Shown here: in pieces, positions 1 to 8,828 of the stretch | How the letters are laid out: each line of letters starts with the position of its first letter | Numbering within the stretch: the first letter of the stretch is position 1 | Origin: Dysgonomonas mossii DSM 22836 | GTDB taxonomy: Bacteria > Bacteroidota > Bacteroidia > Bacteroidales > Dysgonomonadaceae | Direction of reading: 5' to 3' | NCBI RefSeq assembly: GCF_000213575.1 | Contig: NZ_GL892004.1 | Location: 62,001 to 126,000 of the forward strand | Length of the DNA: 64,000 nt | The notes under the pieces: generated by a model | Databases searched by the model: none | What the model saw: only the letters and a program-made list of their open reading frames with translations | What the model was told of the DNA's origin: nothing | Program-made: the position numbers and the translations under genes

Positions 1-132
1 TGGTCAAAAATATTCACCTGTATATTCGCCCTCATCGGGGCAAGCCTTCCACTTACAGGTTACTACATCTTTTTTGTGAAAAGAAAAAACAAAAAAACCG
101 TACGGAAACGAAAAGAAATAGAGATCGCTTAA
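1..132 (+). CDS. PepSY-type membrane protein, C-terminal fragment
   Basis: An open frame runs from the window edge to a TAA at 130-132, giving the last 43 residues of a protein that starts outside the window. It contains one hydrophobic segment (FALIGASLPLTGYYIFF) followed by a strongly basic tail rich in Lys and Arg. This pattern resembles the last transmembrane helix and cytoplasmic tail of PepSY-associated iron-regulated membrane proteins, which often end in a LxGLPLTGxxIW-like helix. A terminator follows directly at 148-173. The assignment rests on this short tail only, so another polytopic membrane protein is possible. Confidence 0.45.
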   Translation, partial: WSKIFTCIFALIGASLPLTGYYIFFVKRKNKKTVRKRKEIEIA

Positions 133-147
133 TTGCATAATTTCGAC

Positions 148-173
148 AAGGGAGTAATTCATATTACTCCCTT
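148..173 (+). terminator. Rho-independent terminator
   Basis: An 11-bp perfect stem (148-158 with 163-173) with a 4-base loop is followed by a T-rich run. It lies 15 bases after the stop of the partial membrane protein gene and should end that transcript. Confidence 0.8.
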
Positions 174-243
174 TTTCGTTCCTCTCATCATCCCTTTTAC
201 TATTATTATATAAATGACTGATCTACACATCACCAAAAAATAT

Positions 244-251
244 TACCTTTG
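244..251 (+). promoter_or_regulatory. Bacteroidetes -7 box for the GH2 gene
   Basis: TACCTTTG matches the TAnnTTTG consensus of the Bacteroidetes primary sigma factor. It would start transcription near 257 and leave a leader of about 140 bases before the ATG at 397. I see no good -33 TTTG at the expected spacing, so the call is moderate. The rest of 174-396 holds nothing else I recognise. Confidence 0.45.
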
Positions 252-396
252 TACACTAGGGCAAGAGCACTTCTAATTGTTATTATTTAGAATAGCATTA
301 TTCCGACACACTAGAGATATTGCATTGCTTTATTGAGGTATCTTATCCTCTAAAATAACGAAGAAATATAATTTATAACCTATTAATACCTTACTT

Positions 397-3252
397 ATGT
401 TCAATAAAAGACATTCGAAATTCTATGTAAGTTTGATGATATTAATGCTAATGTCATTGGTACAAATCAACGCTCAAGATTTTATTCCGGGCCAACTCTG
501 GACAGGATTGAAGCAACCACAACCTCAATCTGAATTACCTAAAGGAAAAGCTCCCTTTCAGACATCAGAAAGAGTTGCAAAAAGAAATATACCAACAACC
601 CTTGTTCCTGTACAAACCGGAGAATGGATTATCTCGGACGGATGGGAAATGATAGACGGAAAAACAGCAATGGCGTCAAACAAATCTATTTTCGACCCTC
701 AATATAGTACTTCTGCATGGTATAATGCAACTGTTCCGGGGACAGTGCTTACCACTCTAGTTAATCAAGGAGTGTATCCAGACCCTTACTTCGGGTTGAA
801 CAACATGAATATACCGGAATCACTAAGTCGCACCGACTGGTGGTACAGATGTAAGTTTACAGTACCAAAAGATATTGACGGCAACAAGCTACGCTTACTT
901 TTCAATGGTATCAACTATAAAGCAGATATATACCTCAACGGAAAAAGCCTGGGAGATATGAAAGGTGCTTTTATCCGAGGCGAATTTAATATAACTGACC
1001 TTGTAAATAAAAATGGAGAAAACATACTTGCTGTTCATGTTTTCCCTCCATACAATCCGGGTATCCCTCACGAACAATCTATGATTGCCGGACAGGGACT
1101 AAACGGAGGAGTACTCAGCACAGACGGACCGACATTTATCTCTTCGATAGGATGGGACTGGATTCCCGGGATACGTGACCGCAACACAGGAATCTGGCAA
1201 GATGTAAGACTAAAAGCCGGGGGCGACATCGTTATCGGTGATCCTCTTGTAACCACAGATATCTTACTTCCCGATACTACACAGGCTAAAATATCAATAA
1301 AGAATATTGTAAAAAATATTACCTCTAAAACTGTAAATGGTACACTAACTGCAAAAATTGAAAATATAAACATATCGCTACCTTTTACGCTGGCTGCGAA
1401 TGAAGAAAAAGAAATAACATTTACACCCGAGCAGTTTAAAGAACTCAATATAAAAAATCCACGTTTGTGGTGGCCAAACGGTTACGGAAGGCCTGAGTTA
1501 TATAATCTGGAATTAACCGTACAGGCAAACAATAAAGTATCGGATACAAAATCTCTGAAATTTGGGATAAGGGAAATGTCGTACGAACTGATGGTAAATG
1601 ACAATAGCCAAAACAAGCGCGTTCTTTATACTCCAAATGAAACAGTAAATAAAGGAAAACCGATATTCGACTATATCAACCGTGTTCCATTCACCAAAGA
1701 CAACAACCTTCCTACTATTGCTAAAGATGCAGACACCTCGGGGTTACAACCGCTATCGAGCGATGATCCTGTAGGTCCATTTTTTGCGATAAGAGTAAAC
1801 GGAGTAAGAATTTTCTGCCGTGGTGGCAACTGGGGAATGGACGATGGCATGAAACGTGTATCAAGAGAACGTCTTGAGCCATATATCAGACTGCACAAAG
1901 ATGCAAACTTCAATATTATCCGCAACTGGACAGGAGAAACAACCGAAGAGGATTTCTACGCATTGTGCGACGAATACGGTATGCTTGTATGGAACGACTT
2001 CTGGATTACAACAGACGATACGGTAGAACCTAGCGACTTTCCTCTATTTGTAAGAAATGCGACAGATGCAGTTCGCCGCTTCCGCAACCACCCATCCATA
2101 GCAGTGTGGTGCCCACGAAACGAAGGATTCGCTCCTAAACAATTAGAAGAGAGCATCTCTGTAATGATGGCAAAAGAAGATCCAACCCGCCACTATCACG
2201 GACAATCCCGCTTCTTGAATATGGGAACAAGCGGCCCTTGGGGATACTTCAAAGATCCATCTAAATATTACACCGAGAATGCGAAAGGATTCAATACCGA
2301 GATGGGAAGCTATGCAATCCCTACGGCAAATACAATCCGTAAATTTATTGCACCGGAAGACCAGTGGCCTATCAATGACGTATGGGCTTATCACGATCTG
2401 CACCATACAACCCAGAATTTCGGAGACTTTATCAATGCAGTAGACCGCTATGGAAAAGCCGAAAGCATGGAAGATTTTTCACGCAAATCGCAATTTGTAA
2501 CTTACGATGCGTGGCGCAATATGCTCGAAGCATGGAACAGCAAAATGTGGAACAACACCACAGGTCTTGTTCTTTGGATGAGCCATCCGGCATGGCCAAG
2601 TATGATATGGCAAACATATACTTACGATTACGAAACACCGGGATCTTATTTCGGAGCAAAGAAAGCATGTGAGCCTATTCACATACAGATGAATTTGCCA
2701 GAAAATGATGTTATGATTATTAATACAACATTGAATGATTATAAAACTGTAACAGCAGGCCTGCGCTTCATTGACCTTCAAGGAAAAGAATTATACAAGA
2801 AAAACATAAAGCTGGACGCAAAAGCAAACTCAGCAACGAAATGTTTTGTTCCCGAAAAAGGAAATAACTTACCGCAGTTATATCTGGCTCGCCTTGAACT
2901 AAAAGATGCAAAAGGGAAAGTACTGTCAATCAATGATTACTGGATGACAAATGGAGATAAAAAATCATACGAGGCCATAAATACGTTACCGTCAACAACT
3001 GTAACTATTAAAACAATCAGCAACAAAGGTAAAACATGGGTAGAGGTATCAAATCCATCGAAAACATTAGCTGTTGCAGTAAAACTAAATGTAGTGGACA
3101 AAAACTCTAAAGAGATATTACTCCCTGCTTACTTCTCTGATGGATATATCAACCTGCTAGGTGGCGAAAAAAGATTAATAGAATTGGATATACCTAAAAG
3201 TATCACCAACTACAGCATCGTAGCCGAAGGTTACAATACAAAAAGTAAATAG
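397..3252 (+). CDS. Secreted glycoside hydrolase family 2 (beta-mannosidase / exo-beta-glucosaminidase-like)
   Basis: This 951-residue protein begins with a signal peptide (about residues 1-26, ending QINAQ), so it acts in the periplasm or at the cell surface. A jelly-roll sugar-binding domain follows, with a WDWIPGIRDRNTGIW segment near residues 250-265 that is typical of exo-beta-glucosaminidase and beta-mannosidase relatives. The TIM-barrel domain carries GGNWGMDDG, then CPRNEG with Glu576 as likely acid/base and FNTEMG with Glu635 as likely nucleophile. C-terminal beta domains complete the family's usual length. GH2 enzymes cleave beta-linked sugars with retention. The GH92 alpha-mannosidase gene downstream suggests joint attack on mannose glycans, perhaps the Man-beta-GlcNAc core of N-glycans. 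Exact specificity cannot be read from sequence. Confidence 0.88.
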   Translation: MFNKRHSKFYVSLMILMLMSLVQINAQDFIPGQLWTGLKQPQPQSELPKGKAPFQTSERVAKRNIPTTLVPVQTGEWIISDGWEMIDGKTAMASNKSIFDPQYSTSAWYNATVPGTVLTTLVNQGVYPDPYFGLNNMNIPESLSRTDWWYRCKFTVPKDIDGNKLRLLFNGINYKADIYLNGKSLGDMKGAFIRGEFNITDLVNKNGENILAVHVFPPYNPGIPHEQSMIAGQGLNGGVLSTDGPTFISSIGWDWIPGIRDRNTGIWQDVRLKAGGDIVIGDPLVTTDILLPDTTQAKISIKNIVKNITSKTVNGTLTAKIENINISLPFTLAANEEKEITFTPEQFKELNIKNPRLWWPNGYGRPELYNLELTVQANNKVSDTKSLKFGIREMSYELMVNDNSQNKRVLYTPNETVNKGKPIFDYINRVPFTKDNNLPTIAKDADTSGLQPLSSDDPVGPFFAIRVNGVRIFCRGGNWGMDDGMKRVSRERLEPYIRLHKDANFNIIRNWTGETTEEDFYALCDEYGMLVWNDFWITTDDTVEPSDFPLFVRNATDAVRRFRNHPSIAVWCPRNEGFAPKQLEESISVMMAKEDPTRHYHGQSRFLNMGTSGPWGYFKDPSKYYTENAKGFNTEMGSYAIPTANTIRKFIAPEDQWPINDVWAYHDLHHTTQNFGDFINAVDRYGKAESMEDFSRKSQFVTYDAWRNMLEAWNSKMWNNTTGLVLWMSHPAWPSMIWQTYTYDYETPGSYFGAKKACEPIHIQMNLPENDVMIINTTLNDYKTVTAGLRFIDLQGKELYKKNIKLDAKANSATKCFVPEKGNNLPQLYLARLELKDAKGKVLSINDYWMTNGDKKSYEAINTLPSTTVTIKTISNKGKTWVEVSNPSKTLAVAVKLNVVDKNSKEILLPAYFSDGYINLLGGEKRLIELDIPKSITNYSIVAEGYNTKSK

Positions 3253-3286
3253 TAATTTATCTATTATCAGATAATAAATGTAATAC

Positions 3287-3337
3287 AAAAGGTGACAAAT
3301 AAGAATGAGTGAAAACCTGTTACTTTTGTCACCTTTT
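3287..3337 (+). repeat. Hairpin with embedded promoter box (recurring element, copy 1)
   Basis: Two perfect 13-bp arms (3287-3299 and 3325-3337, AAAAGGTGACAAA and its complement) flank a 25-base loop. The right arm overlaps a TACTTTTG -7 box at 3321-3328 and ends in a T run. The hairpin could end the GH2 transcript and also place or control the start of the GH92 gene. A close relative lies at 55787-55836 and a weaker one at 24341-24380. Confidence 0.6.
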
Positions 3338-3380
3338 TTAGATAATACCCTGTCACCCAGTGTAACAAAAAAACATACAA

Positions 3381-5633
3381 ATGAAAAGAATACTATTAAC
3401 AATAAGCATAGCACTAGTAACAGCCAACCTATTTGCTCAAACAGACCCTGTTGACTATGTAAATCCATTTATAGGAACAACAAACTACGGAACAACGAAC
3501 CCCGGAGCGATGTGTCCTCAAGGATTTATGTCGGTAACACCATTCAACGTAATGGGCTCGCCCGAAAACAAAAGGGACAAAGACACCGGATGGTGGTCTA
3601 CTCCCTATTCGTACGACAATAGCGTATTTACGGGTTATGCGCATGTCAACCTCAGTGGTGTGGGATGCCCCGATATGAGTAGTCTACTCTTAATGCCGAT
3701 AAGCGGCGAACTGGAAGTAGATTATAAAAAATACGGGAGTAAGTACAAAGATGAAAAAGCCACACCGGGATATTATACTAATTTCCTGACCAAGTATAAT
3801 ATCAAAACCGAAGTTAGTGCAACGCCACGGGTAGGTATAGCTCGTTTCACATTCCCTAAAGGTCAGAATCATATTTTGCTAAATCTAGGTGAAGGTCTTA
3901 CAAACGAAACAGGCGCAATGGTTCGTAAGGTGAACGATACCGAGATAGAGGGAACAAAACTACTTGGAACATTCTGCTATACTCAAAATCAAGCTGTATT
4001 CCCTATTTACTTTGTGATGCGAGTAAGCAAAGCTCCACAAAAATCGGGCTACTGGAAATTCCAACGCCCCGGAGGAGAATGGGAAAAGGACTGGAACAAA
4101 GATGCAGGAACATATAAGATTTACACAAAATACGAAAAGGAAATAGCCGGCGATGATGTAGGTGCTTATTTCACTTTCGACTGCGCAGAAGGAGAAACAG
4201 TAGAAGTACAAATGGGAGTTTCTTTTGTAAGCATGGAGAATGCACGCGAGAACCTCGAAAAGGAACAACCAAAACCCGACTTCAATGCAATCCGTCTTGC
4301 AGCACGCAAAATGTGGAATGACGACCTGTCACGCATTCTTGTAGAAGGAGGCTCGGAAGACCAAAAGGTAGTATTCTACACAGGGCTTTACCACATGCTT
4401 ATCCACCCGAATATCTTACAGGATGTAAACGGACAATACCCGGCAATGGAAAGCTCGGAGATAAAAACAACGAAAGAAAACCGCTATACCGTATATTCAT
4501 TGTGGGATACATACCGAAACCTTCACCAGATGATGACCCTCTTGTATCCCGATCGTCAGTTGCAGATGGTACGCACCATGATAGATATGTATAAAGAGTC
4601 GGGCTGGATGCCAAAATGGGAATTGTACTCTCGCGAATCGCTAACAATGGAGGGTGATCCTGCCATCCCTGTAATTACAGACACATGGATGAAAGGATTA
4701 AGAGATTTTGATATCAATACAGCATACGAGGCTTTCATAAAGTCTGCAACTACTCCGGGACCTCAAAACTTACTACGTCCCGATAATGACGATTATATGA
4801 AACTCGGCTATGTACCATTAAGAGAAAAATATGACAACTCTGTTTCTCATGCCTTAGAGTATTATATGGCAGACTGGACATTGGCCGAATTGGCAAACTC
4901 TTTGGGAAAAAAAGAAGATGCAGAGAAGTTCTATAAGCGTTCGCTAGGCTATAAGAACTATTACAGCAAAGAATATGGTACATTCAGACCAATCTTGCCT
5001 AACGGAGAATTCTTAACTCCTTTCAACCCTTTACAAGGTGCGAACTTTGAGCCTAATCCGGGTTTTCACGAAGGGAATGCGTGGAATTATACATTTGCTG
5101 TTCCGCATGACATACCGGGACTTATCAAATTGATGGGAGGCAAGAAAAGCTTTGTAGATAAGCTACAATCTGTATTCGATAACGGTTATTTCGACGTCAC
5201 AAATGAACCTGACATACACTATCCGTACCTGTTTAGCCAGATAAAAGGAGAGGAATGGCGCACACAAAAACTTGTGACAGAGATACTAGCAAAGCATTTC
5301 ACGAATACACCGGGAGGACTTCCGGGCAATGATGACACAGGTACTATATCGGGTTGGGCTGTATTCAGTATGATGGGCATGTATCCCGAATGTCCGGGAA
5401 AACCAGACTATACACTGATAACTCCTACATTCAGCAAAATAACAATCAAACTTGATCCTAAGTACTATAAGTCGGATAAAGTTGTTATCAATGTGATTAA
5501 ACCTCAGGATGTAGCAGCTAATTATATAAAAGAAGTGAGGGTTGATGGCAAAACACTAAATGGATATGCTCTATCTCATGAAGCATTGACAGGTGCTAAA
5601 GAAATCACCTATATACTGAAACCAAGTAAATAA
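3381..5633 (+). CDS. Secreted GH92 alpha-mannosidase
   Basis: This 750-residue protein has a signal peptide (residues 1-19, ending ANLFA before Q20) and spans a full GH92 enzyme. GH92 members are calcium-dependent exo-alpha-mannosidases that invert the anomeric centre. Family features are DYVNPFIGT near the N-terminus, GCPDMSSLLLMP in the N-terminal beta-sandwich, NPGFHEGNAWNYTF in the (alpha/alpha)6 barrel, and the hallmark GNDDTG (residues 649-654) followed by SGW and MGMYPECPG. The ATG at 3381 is the only start that keeps the whole signal peptide. It follows the GH2 gene by 128 bases with its own -7 box, and a strong terminator follows it. The linkage cleaved (alpha-1,2, 1,3, 1,4 or 1,6) is not clear from sequence. 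Confidence 0.95.
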   Translation: MKRILLTISIALVTANLFAQTDPVDYVNPFIGTTNYGTTNPGAMCPQGFMSVTPFNVMGSPENKRDKDTGWWSTPYSYDNSVFTGYAHVNLSGVGCPDMSSLLLMPISGELEVDYKKYGSKYKDEKATPGYYTNFLTKYNIKTEVSATPRVGIARFTFPKGQNHILLNLGEGLTNETGAMVRKVNDTEIEGTKLLGTFCYTQNQAVFPIYFVMRVSKAPQKSGYWKFQRPGGEWEKDWNKDAGTYKIYTKYEKEIAGDDVGAYFTFDCAEGETVEVQMGVSFVSMENARENLEKEQPKPDFNAIRLAARKMWNDDLSRILVEGGSEDQKVVFYTGLYHMLIHPNILQDVNGQYPAMESSEIKTTKENRYTVYSLWDTYRNLHQMMTLLYPDRQLQMVRTMIDMYKESGWMPKWELYSRESLTMEGDPAIPVITDTWMKGLRDFDINTAYEAFIKSATTPGPQNLLRPDNDDYMKLGYVPLREKYDNSVSHALEYYMADWTLAELANSLGKKEDAEKFYKRSLGYKNYYSKEYGTFRPILPNGEFLTPFNPLQGANFEPNPGFHEGNAWNYTFAVPHDIPGLIKLMGGKKSFVDKLQSVFDNGYFDVTNEPDIHYPYLFSQIKGEEWRTQKLVTEILAKHFTNTPGGLPGNDDTGTISGWAVFSMMGMYPECPGKPDYTLITPTFSKITIKLDPKYYKSDKVVINVIKPQDVAANYIKEVRVDGKTLNGYALSHEALTGAKEITYILKPSK

Positions 5634-5649
5634 GATACAATGTCATTGT

Positions 5650-5684
5650 AAACGGAGTGAAGGATTTAATCCTTCACTCCGTTT
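5650..5684. terminator. Bidirectional terminator
   Basis: A perfect 17-bp stem with a single-base loop lies between the convergent GH92 gene (+) and the flavoprotein gene (-). Its A- and T-flanked arms fit termination on both strands. Confidence 0.85.
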
Positions 5685-5698
5685 AGATTTATAAAGAA

Positions 5699-6913
5699 TT
5701 ACAAGTTGCTCTTAAACCTCTCGAACTCATTTTTAGACCTGTTCACACAATCTTCCAAAGACAAACCGTAGTAATAATTGCCCAGCAGATAAACACTAGC
5801 GTTCTTTCGCTTTGCCTGTACTTTTTCATCCATATGCAAATGCTCCAATCGCATTGCAGGCAAACTATGTTCTATGAATGAAGTCTCTATTATATCAGAT
5901 TGTTTAATATTCAACACATTGCATATTAGCTCCAGTTTTTCTCCCTCTGATTTTTTGCCTTTCTCAAAGTGAAAAGTAAAGCTTCTATACTCGCCATTCC
6001 CTATCAGATCTCTGGATACTGCCGAAAGGAAATCGTCTGACAAAGGAATAATACCTGCTATTTCTTTCAGGTCTATTTTATCTTTCTTTATGGTGATGTT
6101 CAAAGATTCGGAGTCGAATATCGGGATTGAAGACAACAACCCAGCTAATTCGGGTTCTATATTCTTCAGCAGACTAGAGCTCACTTTCGGATTTGCCCCC
6201 ATAGCAATATTTCGTGCATAAAAGATCTGCCCGCTTGCTGTTGAAAGTAAAAAGACATCGCCTTCTTTCTTTATATCAATCACTTCGCTTGAAGTATTGA
6301 CTTCAATATCTCCGCTCTCTATTACTGCATTGATAAAGGATGATAAGCCACCTTTGAAGGTAAAGCGTCGTGAAATTTCCTTTTCTCTTTTATCTCTCTT
6401 TTTAAGGAATATTTCCGCAGGGTAATCATCCGCCGGTTGACAAATCACAGCTTTGAAGGCATTCGTAAAGAGCCGGTCATAATTAGAAGCCCCTACGATA
6501 GGACGAAAATATTCGCGGGTAGTTTTCCCGGCTTTGTCTGAAAAGAAATACTTCGGAAAGTGAAGCAAACATGATAGCTTGGATACTTCCGACATAATAC
6601 TTTTTATCTTACCCGAAGCATAGAGCACATAACTGAATTTTCGGAGAGGTACTATTATGTCTGTTCTCCGTATTTCTTTCACGATAGACAACAAGCTGGT
6701 ATATGAATTGTAGCATGTATGAGAACCAAGCTCGTACCAGAAGTCGGGTTGGGCTGAAAGATGCCCTGTTTGCAATTGCCCTCCGGTATTCTTATTTTTC
6801 TCCAAGACCAATACGGCTTTACCTTCTTTTTTCAGATAGTGCGCAAAAGTAACCCCACTTATGCCCCCACCTACAACGATACAATCATATACTTTTTGGC
6901 TCATGCTCTTCAA
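5699..6913 (-). CDS. FAD-dependent oxidoreductase, protoporphyrinogen oxidase-like
   Basis: The 404-residue protein opens with a Rossmann dinucleotide-binding motif (VVGGGISGVTFAHYL, near residue 13) followed by an acidic strand end (VLEKN) and TGG, the usual FAD site of the amine oxidase / protoporphyrinogen oxidase superfamily. The C-terminal LLGNYYYGLSLEDCV matches the second FAD contact of HemY-type enzymes (GNYxxGxSxEDC). HemY proteins, which oxidise protoporphyrinogen IX in heme synthesis, are usually about 450-470 residues, so this one is somewhat short. No heme genes are near, so a related flavin amine oxidase or desaturase is also possible. The start at 6913 (MKSMSQ) could instead be the internal Met at 6904. 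Confidence 0.7.
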   Translation of the reverse strand: MKSMSQKVYDCIVVGGGISGVTFAHYLKKEGKAVLVLEKNKNTGGQLQTGHLSAQPDFWYELGSHTCYNSYTSLLSIVKEIRRTDIIVPLRKFSYVLYASGKIKSIMSEVSKLSCLLHFPKYFFSDKAGKTTREYFRPIVGASNYDRLFTNAFKAVICQPADDYPAEIFLKKRDKREKEISRRFTFKGGLSSFINAVIESGDIEVNTSSEVIDIKKEGDVFLLSTASGQIFYARNIAMGANPKVSSSLLKNIEPELAGLLSSIPIFDSESLNITIKKDKIDLKEIAGIIPLSDDFLSAVSRDLIGNGEYRSFTFHFEKGKKSEGEKLELICNVLNIKQSDIIETSFIEHSLPAMRLEHLHMDEKVQAKRKNASVYLLGNYYYGLSLEDCVNRSKNEFERFKSNL

Positions 6914-6927
6914 TTTTTTACTCTATA

Positions 6928-6935
6928 CAAATATA
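6928..6935 (-). promoter_or_regulatory. -7 box for the flavoprotein gene
   Basis: On the minus strand this reads TATATTTG, matching TAnnTTTG, 14 bases before the start codon at 6913. No clear -33 partner is seen, and the leader would be very short. Confidence 0.4.
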
Positions 6936-7140
6936 CAAGGAATGTATGGAATAAAGATATTTTACTCTTCAACCACACCCTTAAAAAAGCTGTTTAAAAT
7001 TACCTGTTTATAGTTGAGGTGTTTTTCATCTATCCTAATAGACTGCAAGTCAAAACCAAAGAGATAAATTCTTTAATAATTATTTTCATTTTAAGGATTG
7101 GACTACTCTTATTTTGCAATGAGTATCCAAATATTTTTCT

Positions 7141-7148
7141 TACTTTTG
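7141..7148 (+). promoter_or_regulatory. -7 box for pyrG
   Basis: TACTTTTG matches the Bacteroidetes consensus and lies 40 bases before the pyrG GTG. A TTTG at 7113-7116 could be the -33 element, although the 24-base spacing is a little long. Confidence 0.5.
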
Positions 7149-7188
7149 TCCTTTCTTTTTAGAGTCTAAAAAAATAAAACGTAAAGTC

Positions 7189-8802
7189 GTGGCTAATACG
7201 AAGTATATATTTGTTACAGGAGGAGTCATATCTTCCTTAGGTAAAGGTATTATAGCATCCTCACTAGGTAAACTACTACAAGCCAGAGGTTATAAAGTAA
7301 CTATCCAGAAATTAGACCCCTACATCAACATCGACCCCGGTACATTAAACCCTTACGAGCATGGCGAATGCTATGTAACCGTTGATGGGCATGAAGCCGA
7401 TCTCGATTTGGGACACTATGAAAGATTTCTGAATCAGCCTACACATAAAGATAACAACATCACCACAGGACGCATCTATCAGAATGTGATCAACAAAGAA
7501 AGAAAAGGTGATTATCTGGGTAAAACGGTTCAGATCGTACCTCATATCACAGATGAGATTAAGCGCAACATCAAAATGTTGGGCACAAAATACAACTATG
7601 ATTTTGTTATTACCGAAATTGGCGGTACAGTAGGTGACATAGAGTCACTTCCTTTTATCGAAAGCGTACGCCAGTTGCGTTGGGAACTAGGCAAAAACTG
7701 CCTGTGTGTACACCTTACTTATGTTCCTTATATTGCAGCAGCAAAAGAGGTGAAAACAAAACCGACACAGCACTCTGTAAAACAATTACAGTCGGAAGGA
7801 GTACAGCCCGACATGCTTGTTCTGCGTACCGAGCATCCGTTGAATAAAGATATATTGCGTAAGGTTGCCCTATTTTGTAATGTAGAAGTAGACGCTGTGA
7901 TGCAGTCTGTCGATGTATCTACCATCTACGAAGTTCCGCTCAAGATGCAGGAACAGAATATGGACGAAATCGTTCTTCGCAAATTGGGAATGCCAATAGG
8001 AGAAAAACCTGAAATGCAATCTTGGCGTGACTTCTTAAGCAAGAAAAAACATGCCAAAAATACAATTAAAATAGGACTGGTAGGTAAGTATGTTGAGCTA
8101 CCCGATGCATACAAATCTATCAACGAATCGTTGCTACAAGCGGCAACATACAACGAGCATAAGCTCGACCTGCACTTTATACTATCTGACAAACTGACCG
8201 AAGAGAATATAGAGAAAACACTGTCATCAATGGATGGCATACTTATTGCTCCGGGATTTGGACAAAGAGGAATGGAAGGTAAAATCCATGCATTAAAATA
8301 TGCCCGCGAACATGACATCCCTACATTTGGAGTTTGTTTGGGTATGCAATGTATGGTTGTTGAATTCGCTCGCAACGTGTTAGGGCTTGAAGAAGCCAAT
8401 TCTACCGAGATGAATACTCATACTCCATTTAAGGTGATAGACCTAATGGAAGAGCAAAAGAATATCACCAATATGGGTGGAACAATGCGTCTCGGAGCAT
8501 ATAAATGCGAATTGGAGAAAGGTTCTCTTGTATACAAAGCCTATGGCAAAAAGATGATAGAAGAACGTCATCGCCATCGCTTTGAATTCAATAACGATTT
8601 CAGAGAAGACTTTGAAAAGAATGGAATGAAGTGCACAGGAATCAATCCGGAAATGGATCTTGTGGAAGTGGTAGAAATTCCCGGAAAAAAATGGTACTTA
8701 GGCGTACAATTCCATCCGGAATACAACAGCACGGTCGTTTCACCCAATCCATTGTTTTTAAGCTTTATAAAAGCCGTTGTAGAGAATAAAGAAAAAAAAT
8801 AA
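7189..8802 (+). CDS. pyrG: CTP synthase
   Basis: PyrG converts UTP, ATP and glutamine to CTP in the cytoplasm. The 537-residue length is normal. The N-terminal synthetase domain shows the family signature (YIFVTGGVISSLGKGI from residue 6) and GEC/DGHEADLDLGHYERF. The C-terminal class I glutaminase domain has Cys383 in GVCLGMQ and the His509/Glu511 pair in QFHPEY. The start is a GTG at 7189, chosen because it places MANTKYIFVTGG at the expected N-terminus and no in-frame ATG fits. yidC follows after 26 bases, so the two are probably co-transcribed up to the terminator at 10799. Confidence 0.98.
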   Translation: MANTKYIFVTGGVISSLGKGIIASSLGKLLQARGYKVTIQKLDPYINIDPGTLNPYEHGECYVTVDGHEADLDLGHYERFLNQPTHKDNNITTGRIYQNVINKERKGDYLGKTVQIVPHITDEIKRNIKMLGTKYNYDFVITEIGGTVGDIESLPFIESVRQLRWELGKNCLCVHLTYVPYIAAAKEVKTKPTQHSVKQLQSEGVQPDMLVLRTEHPLNKDILRKVALFCNVEVDAVMQSVDVSTIYEVPLKMQEQNMDEIVLRKLGMPIGEKPEMQSWRDFLSKKKHAKNTIKIGLVGKYVELPDAYKSINESLLQAATYNEHKLDLHFILSDKLTEENIEKTLSSMDGILIAPGFGQRGMEGKIHALKYAREHDIPTFGVCLGMQCMVVEFARNVLGLEEANSTEMNTHTPFKVIDLMEEQKNITNMGGTMRLGAYKCELEKGSLVYKAYGKKMIEERHRHRFEFNNDFREDFEKNGMKCTGINPEMDLVEVVEIPGKKWYLGVQFHPEYNSTVVSPNPLFLSFIKAVVENKEKK

Positions 8803-8828
8803 GAAAGGAATAAAACATATAATTATAA

